A DNA stretch of 64,000 nt from Microterricola viridarii (GCF_001542775.1 NZ_CP014145.1:2480001-2544000); one strand, 5' to 3'; shown: positions 17,470 to 27,135, numbered from the stretch's first letter. Made by a program: numbers and translations. The notes: generated by a model not told the origin, from the letters alone.

Positions 17470-18054
17470 TTAACCGGCAGAGTCCACGATCTCGGCCCCG
17501 GCGTGGCCGAGCTCGGCCAGTGCGGCCACCGAGCTCTCGGCTGCCACCCCGGCGATGAGGTCGCGCAGCACGCGCACGCGCTGGCCGTGCTCGAGTGCGT
17601 CCAGCGCGCTGGCGCGCACGCAGTAGTCGGTGGCGATGCCGACGATGTCGATGTCGGTCACGCCGCGCTCGGTGAGCAGCTGGGCGACCGTCTCGCCGTT
17701 CTCCCCCGTGCCCTCGAAGATCGAGTAGGCGGGCTTGCCCTGACCTTTGCGGATGTGGAAGGTGACCGCGGCGGTGTCGAATGCCGGATGGTAGTCGGCG
17801 CCCGCGGTACCGGCGACGCAGTGCACCGGCCAGCTGTCGACGAAGTCCGGCGCGGCATCCGTGGCGAAGTGGCCGCCGTTGTCGTTGCCCTCGTCGTGCC
17901 AGTCGCGGGAGGCGAAGATGGTGCCGTACTCGCCCGCGTGCGCGGCGAGCAGGGCGCTGATGCCGGCCGCAACGGCCGCGCCGCCCACGACCCCGAGCGC
18001 GCCGCCCTCGGTGAAGTCGTTCTGCACGTCAACGATGAAAAGTGCCCTAGTCAT
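17470..18054 (-). CDS. pncA: Nicotinamidase (isochorismatase-fold amidohydrolase)
   Basis: A 194-residue isochorismatase-fold protein. The catalytic triad is visible as Asp9 in FIVDVQNDF, Lys in FHIRKGQG and Cys in IATDYCVRASALDA. The metal-site segment SRDWHDEG is also present, which favours nicotinamidase over other family members. It should hydrolyse nicotinamide to nicotinate for NAD salvage. It stands alone between a repeat block and the carboxypeptidase gene, both on the same strand, with about 36 bases between it and the latter. Confidence 0.88.
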   Translation of the reverse strand: MTRALFIVDVQNDFTEGGALGVVGGAAVAAGISALLAAHAGEYGTIFASRDWHDEGNDNGGHFATDAAPDFVDSWPVHCVAGTAGADYHPAFDTAAVTFHIRKGQGKPAYSIFEGTGENGETVAQLLTERGVTDIDIVGIATDYCVRASALDALEHGQRVRVLRDLIAGVAAESSVAALAELGHAGAEIVDSAG

Positions 18055-18090
18055 GCACCCATTATCGCCGCTGCCCCTGAGGGCGGGGCG

Positions 18091-19566
18091 TCACAGGTTT
18101 GAGAGCGTGTTACCGCAGCTGTAGAAGCCGGCCGTGAGCGCGTCGATGGCGGTTTTGGCGCTGTCGTCCACGTCATCCAGTGCGTAGATGGCGAAGGTGA
18201 GCGGGGTGCCGTCGGCGGCGTGGATGACGCCGGACAGCGTGTAGCCGGTGTCGATCCAACCGGTCTTGGCGAACACGGAGCCGTCGGCGATCGCGCTGTC
18301 CCCTGTGAACCGGTCGCTGTAGGAGAGCGAGCCGCTCTGCCCGGCGACCGGGAGGCCGTCGAAGATCACGCCGAGGTTGCCCTCGCGGGCGTTGATCTTC
18401 ATGAACAGCTGGGTGAGGTAGCTCGGCGGGATGGCGTTGTCGTCGCTCAGGCCGGAGCCGTCGACGGCGACGATGCCCGTGGTGTCGATGCCGTAGTCGG
18501 CGAGGCCGGTGAGCATGCCGGCCTGGATCGACTCGAAGCTGTTGCCGGACCCGGACTCGACCGCCACCAGGCGGCCGAGCATCTCGGCGATGGCGTTGTC
18601 CGAGACGATGAGCGACTGCTGGATCAGCGTCGAGACGGGCTGCGACTGCACGGAGCCGAGCGTGGCGGCGCCGGCCGGGGCGGTTCCGCGCTCGATGCTG
18701 ACGCCACCGAGCTCGTCGGCGAAGGCCTCGCCGGCCCGCCCGATCGGGTCCTCGCTGCGGCTGGAGGTGTTGTTGTAGGGGTTGTCGCGGTCGCCGTCGA
18801 CCTGCAGCGCCGTGATCGGCGGCATGTAGCCGTCCCAGAGTTCCTTGCTGTCCCAGCTGGGCTGCCACTCGGCGCCGCCGAACATCGAGGAGTCCAGCAC
18901 GAGCTTCGTCAGCGGCGGGTTGGCCGGGTTCGCGTCCCAGGCCGCTTGCACCTGCGCGGCGAGCTCGTCGAGGTGCGCGGCACCCGCGTAGGCGGACTCG
19001 TCGCCGCTCGGGGTGCGGCTGAGCGTGATGTCGCCGCCGCCGACGAGCACGACGGAGCCCGGCTCGCTGCCGGCAACGACGGTCGTCGTCGCGCGATAGT
19101 CGGGGCCGAGCACAGAGAGGGCCGCGGCGGAGGTGAGCACCTTCATGACGCTGGCCGCGCGTGAGGCGGTGTCGCCGCCGCGGTCGTAGAGCACCTCTCC
19201 GGTGGCGGCATTGCGCACCTGGGCCTGGAAGCTGCCGAGGCGGGAGTCGGCGGCGAGCTCGGCGACGGAGCACATGCGCACGATGCTCGCGGCGGGCGCA
19301 GCGGCGGGTGCCGGCCGGCCGGTCTGCGTGGGGGTGGGCGTCGGGATCGGGGTCTTCACGGCGACGGATGCGGTTGCCGGGGCGCCGACGGCGCTGCCGG
19401 CCGCGACGGCGATGCCCCCGAACAGCACGAGGGCCAGCGCGCCCGCCGTGATCAGCGTGGCGCGCGGATGCCTGCGCAGGCGGGCGATGAAGGCTCCGGA
19501 CGTGCGCGCGGTGCCGTTCCCCGGCGTGGGGGTCGGGGCAGGGCGTGGCTCGTCGGAATTCGGCAT
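18091..19566 (-). CDS. dacB: D-alanyl-D-alanine carboxypeptidase/endopeptidase (PBP4 type, S13)
   Basis: The 491-residue protein has a membrane anchor at about 36-58, a Thr/Pro-rich linker and a penicillin-binding S13 domain. The three active-site motifs are SVMK (139-142), SDN (322-324) and KTG (434-436). It should trim or cleave peptidoglycan peptides outside the membrane. The ATG at 19566 gives a cytoplasmic basic tail before the anchor, which fits family topology. It is monocistronic by appearance. Confidence 0.92.
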   Translation of the reverse strand: MPNSDEPRPAPTPTPGNGTARTSGAFIARLRRHPRATLITAGALALVLFGGIAVAAGSAVGAPATASVAVKTPIPTPTPTQTGRPAPAAAPAASIVRMCSVAELAADSRLGSFQAQVRNAATGEVLYDRGGDTASRAASVMKVLTSAAALSVLGPDYRATTTVVAGSEPGSVVLVGGGDITLSRTPSGDESAYAGAAHLDELAAQVQAAWDANPANPPLTKLVLDSSMFGGAEWQPSWDSKELWDGYMPPITALQVDGDRDNPYNNTSSRSEDPIGRAGEAFADELGGVSIERGTAPAGAATLGSVQSQPVSTLIQQSLIVSDNAIAEMLGRLVAVESGSGNSFESIQAGMLTGLADYGIDTTGIVAVDGSGLSDDNAIPPSYLTQLFMKINAREGNLGVIFDGLPVAGQSGSLSYSDRFTGDSAIADGSVFAKTGWIDTGYTLSGVIHAADGTPLTFAIYALDDVDDSAKTAIDALTAGFYSCGNTLSNL

Positions 19567-19636
19567 CCGACCATTTTAGCCCGGCCAGCCTGAGCGACCA
19601 GTGGGCGCCCGGGGTTCGGGCGCCGCGGGCTGACGC

Positions 19637-20629
19637 CTATTCGCCCGGGTACTTCAGCCCGATCGCGGCACGGACATCGTCGAGCGTCTGCATGATCTGC
19701 ACGCTCTCCTCCAGCGGGATGCGCGCGTCGATCCGCTCGCCGCGAGCGACGAGCTCCTCGAGCGCGACGGCCTGGTAGTGCTTGCCGCCGCCGTTGACCG
19801 GGGAGGTGTACTCCTCGAGCACGGTGCCTGCGGCATCCACAACCCGGAAGCTGGTCTGGGTGTACCAGACGCCGTCGATGTCGATGCGGCCGGCTGTGCC
19901 GATGATGGTGGCGCGGTTCGGACCCTGCACATCGCTGGCGGAGAGCGCGGCTGCGATGGCACCGTTGGCGTAGCTGAACGTGGTGGCGATCTGCGCGTCT
20001 GCGCCCGTCGCCTTGAAAGTCGCCGTGGCCTGGATGCTCTCCGGGGCTCCGAACAGCGCGGAGGCGAAGGAGATCGGGTAGATGCCGAGGTCGAGCAGCG
20101 CGCCGCCGCCGAGCTTCAGGTCATTCATCCGGTGGGCCGGGTCCTCCGAGAGCTGCTGGGTGTGGTCGGCAATGAGGGTGCGCACCTCGCCGATGGTGCC
20201 GGCGTCGAGGATCTCGCGGATCCGCTGCATGTGCGGCAGGAAGCGCGTCCACATGGCCTCGAGCACGACCAGGCCCTTCGCCTCGGCTAGATCGGCGACC
20301 TGGCGGGCCTGCGCGGCGTTGAGAGCGAACGGCTTCTCGACGAGCACGTGCTTGCCGGCATTCAAAGCCAGACTGGCGTGCTCGGCGTGGAACGGGTGCG
20401 GCGTTGCGACGTAGATGACGTCGACCTCCGGGTCGGCGACCAGGGCCTCATAGCTGTCGTGCACATTCGGGATGCCGAACTCGGCGGCGAACTGGGCCGC
20501 GCTCTCTGCACGCCTCGACCCGACGGCCTGCACCGTGATTCCGTTCGCAACCAAGTCGGACGTCACCGCGTGAGCGATGCCCCCGGTTGCAAGAATTCCC
20601 CAGCGCAGTGATGTCGTCGTTGTAGTCAC
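19637..20629 (-). CDS. Gfo/Idh/MocA-family oxidoreductase
   Basis: A 330-residue NAD(P)-dependent oxidoreductase with a Rossmann start (WGILATGGIAHAV) and the EKPF signature (VLVEKPFALNAAQA) that holds the active-site Lys. The C-terminal half fits the GFO/IDH dimer domain. The substrate is probably a sugar, inositol or trans-dihydrodiol-type alcohol, but cannot be named. It stands alone upstream of tRNA-Thr, transcribed away from it. Confidence 0.88.
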   Translation of the reverse strand: MTTTTTSLRWGILATGGIAHAVTSDLVANGITVQAVGSRRAESAAQFAAEFGIPNVHDSYEALVADPEVDVIYVATPHPFHAEHASLALNAGKHVLVEKPFALNAAQARQVADLAEAKGLVVLEAMWTRFLPHMQRIREILDAGTIGEVRTLIADHTQQLSEDPAHRMNDLKLGGGALLDLGIYPISFASALFGAPESIQATATFKATGADAQIATTFSYANGAIAAALSASDVQGPNRATIIGTAGRIDIDGVWYTQTSFRVVDAAGTVLEEYTSPVNGGGKHYQAVALEELVARGERIDARIPLEESVQIMQTLDDVRAAIGLKYPGE

Positions 20630-20760
20630 GCGCTCAGCCTAGTGCCGCCCTCGGAGGGCGTCCAAAGACTGGGCGGGACGGGTGCGTGTACACGAACACC
20701 CAAAACGTCGGCTAAGCTCTATTGCTGTGCCATTCACGCGAGAAATCGTGTGGTTGCCAC

Positions 20761-20833
20761 GCCGCCTTAGCTCAGTCGGCAGAGCGTCTCACTCGTAATG
20801 AGAAGGTCGTGGGTTCGATTCCCACAGGCGGCC
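20761..20833 (+). tRNA. tRNA-Thr (anticodon CGT)
   Basis: A full cloverleaf can be drawn. The acceptor stem is GCCGCCT/AGGCGGC, the anticodon loop CTCGTAA within TCTCA/TGAGA gives anticodon CGU (codon ACG), and the T loop is GGGTTCGATTCCC. CCA is encoded at 20834-20836. A terminator follows at once. Confidence 0.95.
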
Positions 20834-20843
20834 CCAGCAACAG

Positions 20844-20879
20844 AAAAGGCCAGCCGGATCACTCCGGCTGGCCTTTTTT
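20844..20879 (+). terminator. Intrinsic terminator after tRNA-Thr
   Basis: AAAAGGCCAGCCGG (20844-20857) pairs with CCGGCTGGCCTTTT and is followed by a T run ending at 20879; the loop is ATCACT. Confidence 0.93.
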
Positions 20880-20942
20880 GGTTCCAGGTATTCGATGCTG
20901 CGCCCCCGTGACGGATGCCGGTCCGGCTCGTAGACTCTGGCC

Positions 20943-21143
20943 ATGACCAGCGACGATGCCTACACCGCCGTGCTCTACGGCGACGAGCTTGAGGCCGTGG
21001 GGTACGACATCCGCGTGCGCTATCTGCCGGGGAACACCCCACATCCGGTGCTGACGCACGCGGGGTTCACCTACCAGCTCGTCGGCAGCACCGACGGAGT
21101 GGACGACTCCTTCGACTACGACCACCCGGTGCCGGCCGACTAA
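20943..21143 (+). CDS. Small acidic hypothetical protein
   Basis: A 66-residue protein rich in Asp, Glu, Tyr and Pro, with no membrane segment or known motif that I recognise. It begins ATG 20943 and ends 51 bases before the next gene on the same strand. The composition looks like a folded small protein rather than an antisense shadow, but the ribosome site is weak. Function unknown. Confidence 0.55.
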   Translation: MTSDDAYTAVLYGDELEAVGYDIRVRYLPGNTPHPVLTHAGFTYQLVGSTDGVDDSFDYDHPVPAD

Positions 21144-21194
21144 CCCGCAGCTGCCGGTGAGCGTGCTCCCAGCGTCGCGACGTACCGTGTTCGC

Positions 21195-22208
21195 GTGAAA
21201 GCGCAGGGGCAGGGGCAGGCCGGTACGACGGCCGCGGAGGCCGCGGAACGCCGCGCTCGCGGCGCACTGCGCCGCGTGCCCGTCTGGGCTTGGCGGCTGC
21301 TGATGCGCGCCGTCAGCCCGGGCGAACGCCGCCGCTTCAACGCCGAGCCGGTCAGCGGTGTCAGCTACTGGTTCAACATCGACTTCGTCGGCGACGGCAT
21401 CCGTGCGCACCGGCTCGATGTGATGGCCCCGGCGAGCACCGGCGCGGCCGTGGACCCGCTGCCCATCTACGTGTACTTCCACGGTGGCGGCTGGACCTCG
21501 GGCGACAAGGCATCGCTGACGAAGTACTGCGCCAGGCAGGCGGCCGACGGGGTCGTCGTGGTCAACGTCAACTATCGGATGGCGCCGAGCTTCCACCTGG
21601 GCCACGTGCTCGAGGATGCGAATGCGGCGCTCGCCTGGGTGGGTGCCAACATCGCCGATTTCAACGGCGACCGGGAGCGCTGCGTGTTGGGCGGCGACTC
21701 AGCCGGCGGCCAAATCTCGGCGCTGATGGCCGCCGCCACGTTCCGCCCCGAGCTCGCGGAGCACTACTCCCTGCGCCCGTCCCTGCGCCTGGCCCAGTTG
21801 CGCGGCCTCGTGCAGCATTGCAGCATCGTCGACTTCTCGGTGTTCTTCGAGAAGGGCTTTGTGATGAGCCTGAACTTCATCCGGATGCTGCTGCCGCACG
21901 GCCGCGACGAGGCTGGAGCCGCCCAAGGGCACCGGCTGCGCGAGGCCGCCCGGTTCATGTCGCCGATCGAGTGGCTGGATTCGCGCTGCCCACCGGTGTT
22001 CATCACCACCTCGGAGCGCGACTTCTTCTACCGCTCCAACATGAACCTGATCGCGCGGCTGAAGGAGCACGGGGTTCCCGTCGATGCGCTCGTCTACGGC
22101 TGGGGCAGTGCGAACACCGAGCACACCTGGCAGCAGAACTTTCGTTATCCGGAGTCCCAGGAGGTTTATCGCCGCCTAAGCTCCTTCATAACGACGGTGA
22201 CGGCTTAG
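21195..22208 (+). CDS. Alpha/beta hydrolase, HSL-type esterase
   Basis: A 337-residue hydrolase with the oxyanion-hole motif FHGGGW, nucleophile elbow GGDSAGG, acid in SERDFFYRSN and the distal His in NTEHTW. This is the hormone-sensitive-lipase (family IV) layout. It likely acts on short acyl esters. GTG 21195 is the start in frame. The gene lies 45 bases before a second alpha/beta hydrolase, so the two may be cotranscribed. Confidence 0.85.
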   Translation: MKAQGQGQAGTTAAEAAERRARGALRRVPVWAWRLLMRAVSPGERRRFNAEPVSGVSYWFNIDFVGDGIRAHRLDVMAPASTGAAVDPLPIYVYFHGGGWTSGDKASLTKYCARQAADGVVVVNVNYRMAPSFHLGHVLEDANAALAWVGANIADFNGDRERCVLGGDSAGGQISALMAAATFRPELAEHYSLRPSLRLAQLRGLVQHCSIVDFSVFFEKGFVMSLNFIRMLLPHGRDEAGAAQGHRLREAARFMSPIEWLDSRCPPVFITTSERDFFYRSNMNLIARLKEHGVPVDALVYGWGSANTEHTWQQNFRYPESQEVYRRLSSFITTVTA

Positions 22209-22253
22209 TCGGAGCGTTCCGGCCACCCCGCCATGCGATGCGGAGGTGTGGCG

Positions 22254-23150
22254 ATGGACGAGCAGGCGACGGATCCCGCAGTTGCGGCCGACGCCGAGCT
22301 GCCCGATTTCGACTGGGCGACGCTGCCGGACGGCGTCACCGCGACGACCTTTGCCGCCCCGAGCGGGCCCCTCGCCATGATCAGCCACGGCGATCCGGCT
22401 GCGCCGCCGGTGTTGCTGGTGCCGGGCGCGACCGGGTCGAAGGAGGACTTCGTGCTCATGCTGCCGGTGCTGGCCGCGGCCGGCTACTTCGCGCTGAGCT
22501 TCGACCTCGCCGGGCAGTACGAGTCGGTCTTGGCCGGGCCAGAGAACCTCGACCCGCCCCGGGAGCACTACGACTACGAGCTGTTCGTCGATGATCTCCT
22601 GGCCGTGCTGGCGGATGTCGGCCGCCCGGCGCACATCGTCGGCTACTCCTTCGCCGGCCTCGTCGCCGGTCTGGCCTACGCGCGCGAGCCAGAGCGCTTC
22701 GCCAGCCTGACCCTGCTCAGCTGTCCGCCGCTGGCCGGGCAGAGCTTCCGCGGCGTCAGCCGGATCGGGCCGTTCACCGGGCTGGCCAGCGGGCGCACCG
22801 GGGCGGCCCTGATGGTGTGGGGAATCCGGCGCAACCTGGTGCCGGTGTCGCCCGGTCGGCTGCGGTTCGTGCGGGAGCGTTTCGCGCTCACCCGCCGAGA
22901 GTCAGTGAGCGACATCATCGCGATGATGAAGCACGCGCCCGACCTCGCCGCGATCCTGCGCGACGCGCCGCTGCCGAAGTTCGTGGCGGTCGGCGAGCAC
23001 GACCTCTGGCCCACCCGGCTGCACGCCGAGTTCGCCGAGGCGCTGCGGGCCGGGCTCGCCGTCTACCCGGCCGGGCACAGCCCCTGCGAGACGTCGCCGC
23101 ACCAGCTCTGCCGTGACCTGGTGCGGCTGTTCGCCACGGCGGGGCGCTAG
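22254..23150 (+). CDS. Alpha/beta-fold hydrolase
   Basis: A 298-residue hydrolase. The nucleophile elbow is VGYSFAGLVAG, the probable acid VGEHDLWP and the His PAGHSPCETSP. An early VLLVPGATGSKEDF segment forms the oxyanion strand. The ATG at 22254 is preferred over that at 22233 because GGAGG lies seven bases before it. It follows an HSL-type esterase, but the two proteins are not close paralogues. Substrate unknown. Confidence 0.85.
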   Translation: MDEQATDPAVAADAELPDFDWATLPDGVTATTFAAPSGPLAMISHGDPAAPPVLLVPGATGSKEDFVLMLPVLAAAGYFALSFDLAGQYESVLAGPENLDPPREHYDYELFVDDLLAVLADVGRPAHIVGYSFAGLVAGLAYAREPERFASLTLLSCPPLAGQSFRGVSRIGPFTGLASGRTGAALMVWGIRRNLVPVSPGRLRFVRERFALTRRESVSDIIAMMKHAPDLAAILRDAPLPKFVAVGEHDLWPTRLHAEFAEALRAGLAVYPAGHSPCETSPHQLCRDLVRLFATAGR

Positions 23151-23176
23151 CCACCAGCCCGCTGCCCGTCCCGCCG

Positions 23177-23959
23177 CTACGGCCGGTGGGCGCGCGCCCA
23201 GCGGGTGCGCGCGTGGTGCCGGCGCCACGGCGCCTCCCGGCGGAACTCGTGCGCCAGCGTCGTCCACGCCTTACTCAACCGCAGCCCGAGCGCGCTCCAC
23301 GATGCGAACGGGCGGGCAGAGACCGGCATCCGCAGCTCGGGGTCGTATCTGACTGCCATGTCTGGCCGCACCAGGTACGAGACGTCCAAATCGTCGTGGA
23401 TGCGCGGCTCGTCACGGGCGACGTCCGGGCCGATCCGCGCCCACACGTCGGCCGTCATGGCGAAGTTCGAACCGAACACCGGCGGGTGGCCGAGCATCGC
23501 CCCGACCACGTGGAGGTAGCCGCCCAGGTAGAGAACCTGCCCCAACCAGTGCACCAGCCGACTCCCGCCGTAGAACTCCCCGGGGCCGGTGACGAGTGCG
23601 ATCCCAGCCGGTTCGCCGAAGGCCGCCTCGACCCGGGCCAACCAGTCCGGCGCGGGGCGCGAGTCAGCGTCCAGCCGGGCCAGGATGCCGCTGCTGGCGG
23701 CGTCGAACCCGGCCGCCGAGGCGCCGCCGACGCCGCGGATCGGCCAGTAGATCCGTCGAACGCCGGCCGCATCGCAGACCGCAGCGGTGTCGTCGCTGCT
23801 TGCGTTGTCGACCACGATGATCTCGTCGGCCGGCCGGGTCTGCGCCGCCAGGTGGGCCAGGCAGATGGCGAGGAAGCGGGCGTCGTTGCGCGAGGGAATG
23901 ACGACCGCGATCGTGGTCGCGGGCCGCTGCGCGGGCAGAGGCCCCCTGTCGGTCCCCAT
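23177..23959 (-). CDS. Glycosyltransferase family 2 protein
   Basis: A GT-A fold transferase of about 260 residues. The nucleotide-binding start AVVIPSRNDARFL, the VVDNASSDDT segment and the DxD-type LARLDADSRP are all present, followed by an acceptor-region HDDLD. A weakly hydrophobic stretch near VHWLGQVLYLGGYLHVVGA may contact the membrane. ATG 23959 is chosen; a TTG at 24010 would add 17 residues. It is convergent with the hydrolase gene at 22254. The sugar and acceptor are unknown. Confidence 0.85.
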   Translation of the reverse strand: MGTDRGPLPAQRPATTIAVVIPSRNDARFLAICLAHLAAQTRPADEIIVVDNASSDDTAAVCDAAGVRRIYWPIRGVGGASAAGFDAASSGILARLDADSRPAPDWLARVEAAFGEPAGIALVTGPGEFYGGSRLVHWLGQVLYLGGYLHVVGAMLGHPPVFGSNFAMTADVWARIGPDVARDEPRIHDDLDVSYLVRPDMAVRYDPELRMPVSARPFASWSALGLRLSKAWTTLAHEFRREAPWRRHHARTRWARAHRP

Positions 23960-24051
23960 CGGCACAGAGTACCGCAGCGTGGTTTCGGCCAGTGCGTCAC
24001 GATTGGGCAACGGAGCCCGCGGCGCGGCATCCGCCCTGCTTGACTCCCCCT

Positions 24052-24225
24052 ATGAGAGAGCTCACGCTGCGGATGTCGTGCGCGGCCCCGGCGACCGAGT
24101 GCGCAGACACCAACCCGGGCGCGCTGCTGCACTTCGACCCGGTCGCCGGCCTTCTGCAGCTGGGCGCCCTCGTGCTGATCGGTCTGGTGATCGTCTTCGT
24201 GATTCGCGCGCGCCGCAACCGCTAA
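24052..24225 (+). CDS. Possible small single-helix membrane protein
   Basis: A 57-codon frame ends with a clear hydrophobic helix (LLQLGALVLIGLVIVFVI) and a basic tail ARRNR, as in many tiny actinobacterial membrane proteins. There is no good ribosome site and the 3' end overlaps the end of the TAP-like hydrolase gene. I cannot name a family. Confidence 0.35.
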   Translation: MRELTLRMSCAAPATECADTNPGALLHFDPVAGLLQLGALVLIGLVIVFVIRARRNR

Positions 24226-25814
24226 CAGCGCGGGTCGGCCGAGGGCACCGTTCCCTTGATGAGGTAGTCGTCGACGGTGTTCGAGATGCACGAGTTCGAC
24301 TTGTTGTAGGCGGTGTGGCCCTCACCCTGGTAGGTGACGAGCACGCCGCTGTCGAGCTGGTCGGCGAGCGACTCGGCCCAGACGTACGGCGTGGCCGGGT
24401 CGTTCGTCGTTCCGATGACCAGGATCGGCGGGGCGCCCGCCGCGTGGATCGGGGCGCGCTCGCCCTGGAACTTGTACGGCCAGTTGGCGCAGCCGATGTC
24501 GCCGTAGGCCATGTAGCTGCCGATCACCGGCGCAGCCGCCGCGATCTCGGCGGCCTGGGCGCGCATCGAGGCCGGGTCAGCGTTGTAGCTGTAGTCCATG
24601 CAGTTCACGGCCATGAACGCCTCGGTGGAGTTGTCGGAGTAGCTCCCGTCGGCGTTGCGGCCGTTGTAACCGTCGGCGAACTGGAACGCCAGGTCGGCAT
24701 CGCCGTGCATCACGCTCTCGAACATGTCGCTGAGCATGCCCCACGCCTTGGCGTCGTAGAGCGGGTAGATGATCGCCGTCAGCAGCGCGTTGGAACCCAG
24801 CTGGCGGCCATCCGAGGCCCGGATCGGGCTGGCGTCAACGGATGCCAGTAGCGCGGCGATGGTGGCCATGCCCTGGTCGACCGTGCCGCTGAACGGGCAG
24901 GAGGACGAGCCGAGGCAGTCTTTGAGGTAGGCGCGCAGCGCGTTCTCGAAGCCGACGGACTGCACCTTGGTCACCTCGAAGTTGCTGGCGGCGGGGTCCA
25001 ACGCGCCGTCGAGCACGAGCCGGCCGGCCTTGCCCGGGAACAGCTCGGCGTAGACGGCGCCGAGGAAGGTGCCGTAGGAGTAGCCGAGGTAGTACAGCTC
25101 CTTGTCGCCGAGCACGGCGCGCAGCAGGTCGAGGTCTCTGGCGGCGCTCTGCGTGTCGACGTGCTCGAGCAGCGGCCCGGTTTCGGTGGCGCAGGCGTTG
25201 CCGAAGGCGCGCGATGAGTCGGTCATCTCGGCGATCCAGGCGTCGCTACCGCGCTTAGTGGTGCTCACGTCGTAGAGGTACGCGTCCATCTGGGCCGCGT
25301 CGTAGCAGGCGACCGCGGTGGAGCGGCCGACGCCGCGGGGGTCGAAGCCAACCACGTCGAAGCGTTCCTGCAGGCGCTCGTCGGTCGCATAGTCGACCGA
25401 GTCCTTCACGAAGTCGTAGCCGGACGCACCGGGGCCGCCCGGGTTCACGAACAGGGAGCCGATCTTGTCGCCGCTGGCCGGCTGGCGCACGATGGCCAGC
25501 TTGATGGTTCCGGATGCCGGATCCGCCCAGTTCAGCGGCGCCTTCACGTCGGCGCACTGCATGCCGCCGCCGCAGCTGCTCCACTGCACGGTCTGCCCGT
25601 AGAACGCGGCGACCGAGGCGTCGACGTCCTCACCGGTCGGCGTGGAGGTGGCCGGGGGCGGCTCGGGCAGGAACGCCGTGACGCATCCGGTGAGCGCGAT
25701 GGTGACGGCAAGAGCGCCGGCCAGTGCTGCGCCCCATCGGCGCCCACGGCGCCCACGGCGTCGAGCGGGACGGGCGGGAGACCCGGCGGGGGTGGTGCGG
25801 GCGGCAGTCGTCAA
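24222..25814 (-). CDS. Secreted alpha/beta hydrolase, TAP-like (tripeptidyl aminopeptidase family) lipoprotein
   Basis: A 530-residue exported protein. An arginine-rich N-terminus and hydrophobic core end in a lipobox-like LTGC at about residues 40-44. The catalytic triad is Ser in LGYSYGTFLG, Asp in GTTNDPATPY and His in GEGHTAYN, with the C-terminal TAP-like domain. It should release peptides or hydrolyse esters outside the membrane. The start is TTG 25814. It follows holB by 48 bases on the same strand, an arrangement I recall from related actinobacteria. Confidence 0.87.
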   Translation of the reverse strand: MTTAARTTPAGSPARPARRRGRRGRRWGAALAGALAVTIALTGCVTAFLPEPPPATSTPTGEDVDASVAAFYGQTVQWSSCGGGMQCADVKAPLNWADPASGTIKLAIVRQPASGDKIGSLFVNPGGPGASGYDFVKDSVDYATDERLQERFDVVGFDPRGVGRSTAVACYDAAQMDAYLYDVSTTKRGSDAWIAEMTDSSRAFGNACATETGPLLEHVDTQSAARDLDLLRAVLGDKELYYLGYSYGTFLGAVYAELFPGKAGRLVLDGALDPAASNFEVTKVQSVGFENALRAYLKDCLGSSSCPFSGTVDQGMATIAALLASVDASPIRASDGRQLGSNALLTAIIYPLYDAKAWGMLSDMFESVMHGDADLAFQFADGYNGRNADGSYSDNSTEAFMAVNCMDYSYNADPASMRAQAAEIAAAAPVIGSYMAYGDIGCANWPYKFQGERAPIHAAGAPPILVIGTTNDPATPYVWAESLADQLDSGVLVTYQGEGHTAYNKSNSCISNTVDDYLIKGTVPSADPRC

Positions 25815-25862
25815 CTGTCTTCGCTTTCTGTCTGGAGCGTGAAGGGCCGCCGCCGCACCCTT

Positions 25863-27074
25863 TTAGGTGCGACGGAACGACACGAGCATCGCCTCGAGCG
25901 CCAGGAGCGGGGCGACGTTCGCCTCGATCCGGTGCCGCGCGGTGGTGATCGCGTCGAGCGTAGCGAGTGTTTCTGCGGGAGTGCTGCGCGTGGCGGCTGC
26001 CGCGATCTTGCCCTCGAGCTCGCGGTTGATGACGGCATCCGTGCGGCCGAGCTGCAGCATGATCACGTCGCGGAACAGCGAGGAGAGGTCGACCAGGATG
26101 CGGTCGATGCCGTCGCGCAGGCTGCGCTTCGCGCGCCGTTTCTGGTCGTCTTCCATCGCCTTGATCTGGCCGCGCAGTGCGGGCGGAATCGCCTGCCCCG
26201 GCGCAATGCCGAGCGAGCGCAGCGTGTGCTCGCGCTCCTGGGCGTCGCGCTGCACCGTGATGGCCTCGGCGTCGGCGCCGGCGATCGCCAGCATCCGGGC
26301 GGCGGCGAGCACCGCGCTGCTGACGGAACGCACCTCAAGGGCGGTGGTCAGGGTCTCCTGGCGGCGGTCGCGTGCCTCGGCACTGGTGGCCAGGCGCTGC
26401 GCCATGCCGATGTGGCTCTGCGCCTCACGGGCGGCACGCTCGGCCAGCTCGGGGCTGATGCCGTTGCGCCGCACCAGCAGCTCGGCGACATCCGCGACGG
26501 TGGGCACGCGCAGCCGCACGCTGCGCACGCGCGAGCGGATCGTCGGCAGCAGGTCGGCCTCGCTCGGCGCGCAGAGGATCCACACGGTGCGCTCCGGCGG
26601 CTCCTCGAGCTCCTTGAGCAGCACGTTCGAGGCGTGCTCGGCCATCCGGTCGGCGTCCTCGACGATGATCACGCGGTAGCGGCCGACCGAGGGCGAGTAG
26701 TGCGAGCGGCGCACCGTCTCGCGCACGTCGGCGATCTTGATGATGACGCCCTCGGTGGTGAGCACCTGCAGGTCGGGGTGGCTGCGCGCCCGCACCTGCG
26801 CGGCGGTCGCCTCGTCGCCGTCGTGGTTGCCGCTGAGCAGCGCGGTGGCGAAGGCGAAGGCCAGGTTGGAGCGACCGGAGCCAGCCGGGCCGGTGATCAG
26901 CCAGGAGTGCGTCATCTGGTTCGCCGGGCCGGATGCCACAGCGCCGGACTCGGTGGCAGCCAGCGCTGCGTCGGCACGTGCGGCATCGGCCGCCGCGCCC
27001 GGTTGGAAGCTCGCCGCGGCGCGGAACAGTGCGATCGCCTCCGCTTGCCCCGTCAGTTCGCTCCACACCGTCAC
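25863..27074 (-). CDS. holB: DNA polymerase III delta-prime subunit
   Basis: The 403-residue clamp-loader subunit has a P-loop-like TGPAGSGRSNLAFA, a VIIVEDADRM Walker B region and the SRC-like segment LLPTIRSRVRSV. It forms the clamp loader with tau/gamma and delta and loads beta clamps at replication forks. The start is GTG at 27074. In related genomes holB directly follows tmk; here about 4.5 kb of repeat and P450-cluster DNA separates them. Confidence 0.92.
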   Translation of the reverse strand: MTVWSELTGQAEAIALFRAAASFQPGAAADAARADAALAATESGAVASGPANQMTHSWLITGPAGSGRSNLAFAFATALLSGNHDGDEATAAQVRARSHPDLQVLTTEGVIIKIADVRETVRRSHYSPSVGRYRVIIVEDADRMAEHASNVLLKELEEPPERTVWILCAPSEADLLPTIRSRVRSVRLRVPTVADVAELLVRRNGISPELAERAAREAQSHIGMAQRLATSAEARDRRQETLTTALEVRSVSSAVLAAARMLAIAGADAEAITVQRDAQEREHTLRSLGIAPGQAIPPALRGQIKAMEDDQKRRAKRSLRDGIDRILVDLSSLFRDVIMLQLGRTDAVINRELEGKIAAAATRSTPAETLATLDAITTARHRIEANVAPLLALEAMLVSFRRT

Positions 27075-27135
27075 CCCTCAAGGTTACCGGTCGGCCACCG
27101 ACAGCCGCGCCCGCGCCGCCGCGCGGCATCCGCAG

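Noticed and set aside
17248..18102. A 284-codon plus-strand protein with SQRAEA repeats
   Set aside because: It is the 18-bp tandem repeat read through into the antisense of the nicotinamidase gene.
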